A DNA stretch of 13,308 nucleotides from Paracoccaceae bacterium (GTDB taxonomy: Bacteria; Pseudomonadota; Alphaproteobacteria; Rhodobacterales; Rhodobacteraceae), in NCBI GenBank assembly GCA_026709725.1, contig JAPOSK010000214.1, positions 1-13,308 of the forward strand, given 5' to 3'. Each line of letters begins with the position of its first letter. Position 1 is the stretch's first letter. Made by a program: the position numbers and the translations under genes. A model generated the notes under the pieces. That model was given only the letters and a program-made list of their open reading frames with translations, made no database searches and had not been told where the DNA came from. Positions 7,263 to 13,308 of this stretch are shown piece after piece.

Positions 7263-8642
7263 ATGGCAATCCAAACCACGGGTCTGACCAACCATGACCA
7301 ATCCTGCCACCTGCGCCCTCAGTTGATCGAGAGCATAATCGTGGCGGTTGCCGAGGGCAACAAATCAGAATTCATGCGCCTGATTGACCCTTTGCACGAA
7401 GCCGATATCGCCGATCTTCTCGAACAGATCAATCCGGAACAGCGCAACCGGTTGATTGAGCTCTGGGGTGGGGATTTTGGCATTGATGTCCTGTCTGAAC
7501 TTGAGGAGAGCCTGCGCAAGGAGGTGATTGACCGGATCACGCCCGAGCAGTTTGCCGACACAGTCAGTGATCTGGAAGCCGACGATATTGTCGATATCGT
7601 TGAAGATCTTGATCGCGAACAGCAGAGTATCATCCTTTCCGGGCTTGAGCGAAGTGACCGGGCGGTCATTCGCATGTCTCTCAGCCTGCCTGAGAACAGT
7701 GCCGGCCGGCTGATGCAGCGTCGCTTTGTTTCGGTGCCGGAATACTGGAATGTGGGTCAGACCATTGATGCACTTCGTTCACGCGATGACCTTCCGGATG
7801 ATTTTCATCACGTGATTCTTGTCACGCCCCGCATGTCACCAACCGGTCAGGTCGCGCTTGGACGCATCATGGCATCGGCACGGGATCGCAGACTGAATGA
7901 TCTTCTGGAGCGGGATTTCCGGGTGATCCCCATTACCCAGGACCAGAAGGATGTCGCGTACATATTCAACCAGTATCATATGATTTCGGCGCCGGTTGTC
8001 GACGAAACCAACCGGCTGGTTGGTGTCATCACCATTGATGATGCCATGTCAATGCTTGAGGAGGAGGCGCATGAGGATATCCTGCGGCTGGCCGGTGTCG
8101 GCGATGAAAGTCTCACGCATCGTGTCTTCACGATCACTCGGCAGCGATTGCCCTGGCTCCTCATCAATCTGGGCACGGCAATTCTGGCCTCACTGGTGAT
8201 CGCGCAGTTCGCTGACACGATCGAGGCTCTCGTTGCGCTGGCTGTTCTGATGCCGATTGTCGCATCGATGGGTGGCAATGCAGGAACCCAATCCCTGACA
8301 GTTGCCGTTCGCTCTCTGGCGACACGGGATTTGACCTCAGCCAATCTGTGGCGCATTATTCGACGGGAGGGTCTCGTTGGCCTCCTCAACGGAGTCATTT
8401 TTGCCCTGATCATTGGCGGCATCGGGATTCTCTGGTTCGGTGATCTCGCTCTTGGCATCATTCTGGCGAGTGCGATGATCATCACGATGATCGCCGCCGG
8501 CCTCTCCGGAATTGCGATCCCGATCGGATTGGAGCGCGTTCGCATCGATCCGGCCATTGCCTCGAGTGTCTTTGTGACAACAGTGACCGATGTTGTCGGA
8601 TTCTTCGCCTTTCTTGGTATCGCAACAGTCTTTCTTCTGTAG
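7263..8642 (+). CDS. mgtE: Magnesium transporter MgtE
   Basis: An inner-membrane Mg2+ channel of 459 residues. It has an acidic, all-helical MgtE N domain (about residues 20-125) with repeated EADIADLLEQ/EADDIVDIVEDL-type motifs, then two CBS domains (about 130-255) that sense cytoplasmic Mg2+, a connecting plug helix, and five membrane segments from about residue 285 to the end. The pore signature PIVASMGGNAGTQSL is present, as is the conserved pore Asp in FVTTVTDVVGFF. I place the start at 7263 because GGAG at 7253-7256 lies 6 nt before it; an ATG at 7251 in the same frame would add four residues and overlaps that ribosome site. It is convergent with the mutase gene (97-bp gap). No M-box-like leader is recognisable in the short upstream region. 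Confidence 0.95.
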   Translation: MAIQTTGLTNHDQSCHLRPQLIESIIVAVAEGNKSEFMRLIDPLHEADIADLLEQINPEQRNRLIELWGGDFGIDVLSELEESLRKEVIDRITPEQFADTVSDLEADDIVDIVEDLDREQQSIILSGLERSDRAVIRMSLSLPENSAGRLMQRRFVSVPEYWNVGQTIDALRSRDDLPDDFHHVILVTPRMSPTGQVALGRIMASARDRRLNDLLERDFRVIPITQDQKDVAYIFNQYHMISAPVVDETNRLVGVITIDDAMSMLEEEAHEDILRLAGVGDESLTHRVFTITRQRLPWLLINLGTAILASLVIAQFADTIEALVALAVLMPIVASMGGNAGTQSLTVAVRSLATRDLTSANLWRIIRREGLVGLLNGVIFALIIGGIGILWFGDLALGIILASAMIITMIAAGLSGIAIPIGLERVRIDPAIASSVFVTTVTDVVGFFAFLGIATVFLL

Positions 8643-8739
8643 AATCGTTGCAGTCAGGAAAGACGGGCGCGGACGCTGTTCACCATCTGCGAACCGGGCG
8701 CGGCATCATCAGGAGGGATCATGACAACGGTTTGTGCGC

Positions 8740-10872
8740 TTACAGACGACTGGAATTCCTGATCAATTGCAGGACTTGTGCGGCTGCTTTGGGAATGTTT
8801 GTTCCGGGGCCAAAGATGGCACTGACTCCGGCATCATAGAGCTGCTGGTAGTCCTGTCTGGGAATCACGCCCCCGCAAACGACAAGGATATCATCCATTC
8901 CCAACCGATGGAGTTCCCTGATCAATGCCGGGGCCAAGGTTGAGTGACCGGCAGCCTGGGTGCTGATTCCGACAACATGCACATCATTGTCGATTGCATC
9001 GCGGGCGGTTTCTTCGGGTGTCTGGAACAGTGGCCCGATATCGACATCAAACCCGAGATCGGCAAAAGCGGTTGCGATCACCTTGGCGCCCCGATCATGG
9101 CCGTCCTGCCCCATCTTGGCAACAAGCAGCCGTGGGCGTCGACCGGCATCTTTGGCAAATTCCCGAACGGCTTCCTGGGCGGCGGCAAACTCGGGACTGT
9201 CGCCCGTGGTCTGGCTGTAGATCCCTGAGAGAGTCCGAATGCTGGCCTGATAGCGACCGAAGACCCTCTCCATGGCAAGTGAGATCTCGCCAATGCTGGC
9301 CCGGCACCGGGCGGCCTCAATCGCACTTTCGAGCAGGTTGCCATTGCCGACCGCGACATTTTCAAGGGCTTTCAGGGCGGATTGACACGCCGCTTCATCA
9401 CGATTGGCGCGGAGTTCAGTCAGGCGGTCCACCTGACGCGCCCTGACCTTGCTGTTATCGATGTTCCGGCAGGAAATCGTTGTGTCATCATCCGTGGTGT
9501 ATTTGTTCACACCGACGATGGTCTCGTCGCGTTTGTCAACCATGGCCTGGCGGCGGGCAGCAGTTTCCTCAATTCGCAATTTGGGCAATCCCGAGGCCAC
9601 CGCACGGGTCATGCCGCCCTGTTCATCAATCTCGGCGATGAGTTTCCAGGCTTCATCGCTGAGTTCCCTCGTCAGCGATTCAACGAAATAGGAACCTGCC
9701 AGCGGATCAATCGTGTCGCAGACACCTGTCTCCTCCTGAAGGATCAGCTGGGTGTTGCGGGCAATACGGGCCGAGAACTCGGTCGGCAGGGCGATGGCTT
9801 CATCAAGTGCATTTGTGTGCAGGGATTGTGTTCCACCAAGGACGGCAGCGAGGGCTTCGTAAGCTGTTCGAACGACATTGTTGTAGGGATCCTGTTCCTG
9901 AAGACTGACACCGCTGGTCTGACAGTGGGTCCGCAACATCCGGGAGCGTGGATCGGAGGGGTCGAACTCATCCATGATTGTCGACCACATCAACCGTGCG
10001 GCACGCAGTTTGGCCACTTCCATGAAGAAATTCATGCCAATGGCGAAAAAGAACGACAGCCGGCCGGCAAACGCATCAATATCAAGGCCGCGCGCAAGCG
10101 CAGCACGGACATACTCCCGGCCATTGGCAAGGGTATAGGCCAACTCCTGAACGATATTCGCTCCTGCCTCCTGCATATGGTAGCCCGAGATCGATATCGA
10201 ATTGAATTTGGTCATGTTGCGGCTTGTGAATTCGATGATGTCGGCCACGATCCTCAGTGAGGGTTCGGGAGGATAGACGTAGGTGTTGCGGACCATGAAT
10301 TCCTTGAGAATATCGTTCTGGATCGTCCCGGCGAGATCCTGCATTGCCACGCCCTGCTCCTCACCTGCGACGATGTAGTAGGCAAGAGTCGGGATCACTG
10401 CCCCGTTCATGGTCATCGAAACCGAGACTCGGTCAAGCGGAATGCCCTCGAAGAGAATCTTCATGTCCTCAATGCTGTCAATGGCCACACCGGCCATGCC
10501 CACATCACCCGACACGCGCTCGTGATCGCTGTCGTAACCGCGATGGGTTGCGAGGTCAAAGGCAACAGAAATGCCCTGTTGACCCGCAGCCAGGGCCCTG
10601 CGATAGAACTGATTGGATTCCTCGGCAGTCGAGAATCCGGCATACTGACGGATCGTCCAGGGGCGGTTTGTGTACATTGTGGCTCGAGGACCGCGGACAA
10701 AGGGTGCCATGCCAGGGAACATGCCCCGCTCATCCCCCGACAGATCATCCGCTGTATAGAGCGGCTTGATTGTGATTCCTTCCAGCGTTCCGGTCTTGAT
10801 GCTGGCCAGCGGTTGACCACGGAGTTCACGCTCTGCCAAATCTTTCCAGATCTCATAACTCATAGGGTCCAT
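8740..10872 (-). CDS. mcm: Methylmalonyl-CoA mutase, large (catalytic) chain with B12 domain (EC 5.4.99.2)
   Basis: Interconverts (R)-methylmalonyl-CoA and succinyl-CoA with adenosylcobalamin, the last step of propionyl-CoA assimilation. The ~710-residue chain has the full catalytic TIM barrel and the C-terminal cobalamin-binding domain. Marks are TIRQYAGFS with the catalytic Tyr77, [10 protein letters not shown] with the catalytic His, and the B12 base-off motif DGHDRG followed by [12 protein letters not shown] and CGGVIP. The TIRQYAG form argues for methylmalonyl- over ethylmalonyl-CoA mutase. The ORF stays open to 10911, but those extra codons (MLRESACGR) are read from the 69-bp dispersed repeat, so they are not native. 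The start is at 10872 or at the next ATG, 10863; the ribosome site is poor for both. No small mutase subunit or MeaB chaperone gene is next to it, so it probably acts as a homodimer. The gene is convergent with mgtE. Confidence 0.95.
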   Translation of the reverse strand: MDPMSYEIWKDLAERELRGQPLASIKTGTLEGITIKPLYTADDLSGDERGMFPGMAPFVRGPRATMYTNRPWTIRQYAGFSTAEESNQFYRRALAAGQQGISVAFDLATHRGYDSDHERVSGDVGMAGVAIDSIEDMKILFEGIPLDRVSVSMTMNGAVIPTLAYYIVAGEEQGVAMQDLAGTIQNDILKEFMVRNTYVYPPEPSLRIVADIIEFTSRNMTKFNSISISGYHMQEAGANIVQELAYTLANGREYVRAALARGLDIDAFAGRLSFFFAIGMNFFMEVAKLRAARLMWSTIMDEFDPSDPRSRMLRTHCQTSGVSLQEQDPYNNVVRTAYEALAAVLGGTQSLHTNALDEAIALPTEFSARIARNTQLILQEETGVCDTIDPLAGSYFVESLTRELSDEAWKLIAEIDEQGGMTRAVASGLPKLRIEETAARRQAMVDKRDETIVGVNKYTTDDDTTISCRNIDNSKVRARQVDRLTELRANRDEAACQSALKALENVAVGNGNLLESAIEAARCRASIGEISLAMERVFGRYQASIRTLSGIYSQTTGDSPEFAAAQEAVREFAKDAGRRPRLLVAKMGQDGHDRGAKVIATAFADLGFDVDIGPLFQTPEETARDAIDNDVHVVGISTQAAGHSTLAPALIRELHRLGMDDILVVCGGVIPRQDYQQLYDAGVSAIFGPGTNIPKAAAQVLQLIRNSSRL

Positions 10873-10886
10873 CCCGCCATGCAGTC

Positions 10887-10955
10887 TGCCGCACGCAGAC
10901 TCCCGTAGCATGTCTATACCGAAGCACCATTCCAGGCAATCCCTGAAACCATACC
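10887..10955 (+). repeat. 69-bp direct repeat, copy 1
   Basis: An ungapped match to 12896-12964 with 63 of 69 identical bases. It begins TGCCGCACGCAGACTCCCGT and ends CAATCCCTGAAACCATACC. The 5' edge in this copy forms the hairpin GTCTGC-cgcac-GCAGAC (10884-10900). A weaker match (CCATG plus scattered bases) extends 10 bp to the left. It lies immediately upstream of the mutase start, on the side facing the AlbA_2 gene. Confidence 0.9.
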
Positions 10956-11006
10956 GTCAATCTGCGACCCGAACATCCTCGTATCACAGAGATTCCGCGC
11001 GCTGGA

Positions 11007-11012
11007 TATAAT
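11007..11012 (+). promoter_or_regulatory. Candidate -10 box for the AlbA_2/ATPase gene
   Basis: A perfect TATAAT lies 139 bp upstream of the GTG start, with TG four bases before it but no good -35 at 17 bp. A TTGACA at 11015-11020 with a poor -10 (CAATCT) after 17 bp is an alternative. Neither is strong evidence alone. Confidence 0.3.
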
Positions 11013-11081
11013 TCTTGACATTTGACCGCTGAGTGAACAATCTCTGAGCGGCTTCTCCGCGAACGGCTGACTGACCAGCAG

Positions 11082-11101
11082 GGCCGGAGATTCTCCAGGC
11101 C
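11082..11101 (+). promoter_or_regulatory. Palindrome in the leader of the AlbA_2/ATPase gene
   Basis: GGCC-GGAGA-T-TCTCC-A-GGCC forms a near-perfect dyad of 9 paired bases per arm, ending 50 bp before the GTG start. It may be an operator for self-control or a hairpin in the 5' leader. A second weaker dyad (CCGCT with AGCGG) lies just upstream around 11026-11051. Confidence 0.35.
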
Positions 11102-11151
11102 ATGAGTTTTTCATGCCGGAAGTGAGATCGCAAAATCCAGGAGACTGCGCT

Positions 11152-12891
11152 GTGATTCCGAATGATAACGAGATCCTCAAGCAACTCCGTTTGGGTGAGG
11201 ACAGTCGTTGGGAATTCAAGCAGGTTGAGTTCAGGGGAAGCAGGCCTGTCAACCCGCGCAGGGACGATCTTGCGGATGAACTCGGTGCATTTGCCAATGC
11301 GCGGGGCGGGATCATGCTTTGTGGCATAACTGATGATGGCATGATCCAGGGGCTGACGCGTGAGCAGTTGGCAGCATTGAATGACTTGCTGGTGGAAATC
11401 GGTACGGACAGACTTGATCCTCCGCTCCGTATCCATGTCCATCATAGGGAGATTGATGGCAAGGCATTTGTGCTGGCGGTCATTCCGCGCGGCGAAGCAC
11501 GCCATTCAAGGGATGGACAGGCGTTCATTCGTGTTGGTGCCAGCAAACGTCGCCTCAACGAGGATGAAAGTCTCAGGCTGGCACAAAACCGTGCTCAGAA
11601 CCGGTATCTCTGGTTCGACAAGCAGATTGTTCCCGAGACAGGTTTCAACACACTTGACGAGCGCCTCTGGGAACCTCTGCTGAGTAAAGCCAGTGCGGCC
11701 GACCCGCGACGGGGATTAATCGGGCTGCGGCTTCTTGCGCGTGATGAAGCCGGGATCGACCGTGCCACGGTCGCAGGAATACTGCTTTGCACGTATTCTC
11801 CTCAGGACTGGTTGCCGCAGGCGATGATCACGGCGACGCATTATCCCGGCCTTGATCGAACATCCGGCCAACTGGACGCACGGGAGATCACAGGCCCGCT
11901 TCCATTGCAGATCAAGGATGCTGTCGATTTTGTTATTCGCAATATGCGTGTCTCCGCACACAAGTCACCTGCACGGGAAGATCGTCCCCAGTATCGCAAA
12001 TCCGCGGTTTTTGAAGCCATCGTCAATGCGGTTGCGCATCGGGATTACTCAATCCGCTCGCGAAGAATTCGCCTGTCCATGTTCGAGGATCGTCTGGAGA
12101 TCGACTCGCCGGGCGCGCTTCCAAACGGCATCAGCCTTGAAGGCATGGAGGCAAGCCAGTCAACCCGTAATGAAGTGGTCACGTCTGTTTTTGGCCGCAT
12201 TCCTGTCGCCAGTGTGGCCGGGTCGGATCATCGTGTGTGCCTGATGGAGCGGAGGGGAGACGGGGTCTCAATTATCCGCAATGAGACCAGAGAGGCATCC
12301 GGCATATTGCCGGAATACGAACTGATTGATGAATCGAGCCTTGTGCTCCGTATTCCTGCCGCCAAACTGGAAGCCGTTCCTGCTGATGCAACCGTCACAG
12401 TCCATTCCGGGGGTGAGCCGCTTCCTGGCATTGAAGTCCTTGCGCTCTTTCCAAACAAGACCTGGACGCCAGCCATGACCGATGCGGCTGGTGATGCGAG
12501 ACTGAACCTGTACACAACGAATCTGCCAATGGTGATCTATGCTGCAGGTGTCGGCTATGCGGCTGGACTTGAACGGGAATGGATACCTGATCAGGGTGGA
12601 TTGATGCTTGACCTCGAGCCGCTTCACATTGGCGGATCAGCAGTTTTTTCAGGAGGAACAGGGCATCTTCCCGGATTAAACGGTCGACTGAACCCCATGC
12701 TTGATACGTCTGATCGCACCTATCTGTACGCTGACAATATCGCGATTGATGAAGGGCGAACGCAACCCGTACCCTTTCGCCTCGGAAAACCGATGCGCCT
12801 GACGGACGCTTCCGGTGCCGAACTTTCCATAACGATTATCGATATGATTGGACGCTCATCCCTCCTCGAATATCGACCGGTTCAACCATGA
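11152..12891 (+). CDS. AlbA_2 (Schlafen-type) domain protein with GHKL ATPase and C-terminal beta domain
   Basis: A 579-residue three-part protein. Residues about 8-135 match the AlbA_2 (PF04326) fold: an acidic EDSRWEFK motif (Glu16, Glu21, Lys23), then GAFANARGG and CGITDDGMIQGL. Residues about 280-385 match a GHKL/HATPase_c_4 ATPase: the N-box EAIVNAVAHRDYS, DRLEIDSPGALPNG and ERRGDGV. The last ~175 residues are beta-rich, with VTVHSGGEPLPGIEV resembling a carboxypeptidase-regulatory-like Ig fold and a final module containing GHLPGLNGRLNP, DRTYLYADNIAI and IGRSSLLEYRP. AlbA_2/ATPase proteins are often called transcriptional regulators and also occur in defence islands; Schlafen relatives are RNA-cleaving. 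I chose GTG at 11152 because AGGAGA at 11139-11144 is ideally placed; ATG at 11113 would add 13 residues without a ribosome site. The gene stands alone between two copies of a 69-bp repeat, which hints at a mobile cassette. Confidence 0.85.
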   Translation: MIPNDNEILKQLRLGEDSRWEFKQVEFRGSRPVNPRRDDLADELGAFANARGGIMLCGITDDGMIQGLTREQLAALNDLLVEIGTDRLDPPLRIHVHHREIDGKAFVLAVIPRGEARHSRDGQAFIRVGASKRRLNEDESLRLAQNRAQNRYLWFDKQIVPETGFNTLDERLWEPLLSKASAADPRRGLIGLRLLARDEAGIDRATVAGILLCTYSPQDWLPQAMITATHYPGLDRTSGQLDAREITGPLPLQIKDAVDFVIRNMRVSAHKSPAREDRPQYRKSAVFEAIVNAVAHRDYSIRSRRIRLSMFEDRLEIDSPGALPNGISLEGMEASQSTRNEVVTSVFGRIPVASVAGSDHRVCLMERRGDGVSIIRNETREASGILPEYELIDESSLVLRIPAAKLEAVPADATVTVHSGGEPLPGIEVLALFPNKTWTPAMTDAAGDARLNLYTTNLPMVIYAAGVGYAAGLEREWIPDQGGLMLDLEPLHIGGSAVFSGGTGHLPGLNGRLNPMLDTSDRTYLYADNIAIDEGRTQPVPFRLGKPMRLTDASGAELSITIIDMIGRSSLLEYRPVQP

Positions 12892-12895
12892 TCCC

Positions 12896-12964
12896 TGCTG
12901 CACGCAGACTCCCGTACCATGTCTGCACCCAAGCACCATTCCGGGCAATCCCTGAAACCATACC
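12896..12964 (+). repeat. 69-bp direct repeat, copy 2
   Basis: Same orientation as copy 1 at 10887-10955 and offset by exactly 2009 bp, with six substitutions and no gap. It starts 4 bp after the stop codon of the AlbA_2/ATPase gene; the weaker leftward extension (CCATG) overlaps the stop itself. The short hairpin of copy 1 is reduced here to CTGC-tgcac-GCAG. Confidence 0.9.
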
Positions 12965-13148
12965 ATGGGAGCGACTTTCATTGAAAACCGAAAAACAGGG
13001 ATCGCGCACACATGTGATATTGAATAAAATAAACAGCCAACCCTTGTTAGGCCCCGTTGACACCCACCGTGCCGCAATCACCCCGGCCATCCGATCAATG
13101 ACGGCCGGAACGCCCGCCACCCCCCGCCTGCCCGCATCCCAATCCCCC

Positions 13149-13177
13149 GGAACGCCCCGCATTCGCCAGGGCGTTCC
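13149..13177. repeat. Perfect 9-bp inverted repeat
   Basis: GGAACGCCC at 13149-13157 and GGGCGTTCC at 13169-13177 form a 9-bp stem with an 11-nt loop. A further copy of the left arm lies at 13107-13115, so alternative pairing is possible. No T-run follows. Confidence 0.5.
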
Positions 13178-13201
13178 CGATCGGGTGCCGCCGGCTGTAC
13201 A

Positions 13202-13279
13202 GATCCCGGTCAGGCTCCCCATCACGGTCCGTCTCCTTCGGGCTGGAATGACGGTCCCGATTGCCTGTACCCCGGGATC
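13202..13279. repeat. Long interrupted stem-loop with TTCG tetraloop
   Basis: Paired arms occur in nested order: GATCCCGG (13202-13209) with CCGGGATC (13272-13279), CAGGC (13211-13215) with GCCTG (13263-13267), and CCGTC with GACGG further in. A CC-TTCG-GG tetraloop lies near the centre. The nesting supports a real RNA or cruciform fold of about 78 nt. Its identity is unknown. Confidence 0.4.
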
Positions 13280-13308
13280 GGCAGGCGGACCGTTCACCCC
13301 TCCGGCCC

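Larger units (their letters stand above)
12965..13308. other. Terminal spacer, no recognisable gene, hairpin-rich
   Basis: An AT-rich stretch near 13017-13036 is followed by about 250 bp of strongly GC-rich sequence. A minus-strand frame of 153 codons (12836-13297) covers it, but it runs through the 69-bp repeat and backwards through the end of the AlbA_2 gene and shows no known motif, so I do not call it. Two hairpins inside are listed separately; CCGGAACGCCC also occurs twice in direct order (13105-13115 and 13147-13157). Confidence 0.4.

Noticed and set aside
9382..10260. 292-codon plus-strand ORF
   Set aside because: It is antisense to methylmalonyl-CoA mutase and shows no family motif.
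10887..12964. Transposon with terminal inverted repeats and target-site duplication
   Set aside because: The 69-bp repeats are direct, not inverted, there is no transposase, and no short target duplication is seen outside them.
12836..13297. 153-codon minus-strand ORF
   Set aside because: It runs through the 69-bp repeat and overlaps the end of the AlbA_2 gene; no recognisable motif or ribosome site.

Overview
The window looks like chromosomal DNA of an alphaproteobacterium. The support is the set of protein families, the moderately high G+C content and the general protein style. Rhodospirillales or Acetobacteraceae is my best guess within that class, but no rRNA or other marker fixes it. 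I see no plasmid, phage, integrase or transposase gene and no CRISPR array. Spacers are long for a bacterium (about 470 to 680 bases in several places), and one gene is clearly decayed.

Layout from left to right. Bases 1-851 (minus) hold a PF03773/ArsP_1-type permease whose 3' end lies outside the window. Bases 1395-2679 (minus) are a broken AAA-type ATPase with one in-frame amber codon and one frameshift. A spacer with a three-part inverted repeat leads to a CitE/HpcH-type CoA-ester lyase at 3150-4004 (plus), whose last 34 bases recur just downstream. A 679-base spacer with several GC-rich hairpins precedes alanine dehydrogenase (ald, 4684-5802, plus). This converges on guanine deaminase (guaD, 5832-7130, minus). 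Divergent from guaD is an MgtE magnesium transporter (7263-8642, plus), which converges on a full-length adenosylcobalamin-dependent methylmalonyl-CoA mutase (8740-10872, minus). Last comes an AlbA_2 (Schlafen-type) plus GHKL-ATPase protein with an extra C-terminal beta-rich domain (11152-12891, plus), then a hairpin-rich spacer to the window end.

The metabolic genes are single-gene units on alternating strands, not one operon. Lyase and mutase both act on acyl-CoA thioesters (C4-C5 dicarboxylyl-CoA and propionyl-CoA chemistry), alanine dehydrogenase links pyruvate with alanine, and guanine deaminase releases xanthine and ammonia. Together they suggest a heterotroph that assimilates organic and amino acids, but this is inference.

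The most unusual part is 10887-12964. The AlbA_2/ATPase gene sits between two copies of a 69-bp repeat in the same orientation (6 differences, spaced 2009 bp). One copy lies just upstream of the mutase start and the other starts 4 bp after the stop codon of the AlbA_2 gene. This is the layout expected of a gene cassette gained or lost by repeat-mediated recombination, and AlbA_2/ATPase proteins are plausible regulatory or defence genes. Other items worth a second look are the ATPase pseudogene, the 34-bp duplication of the lyase 3' end, and the two hairpin-rich spacers.
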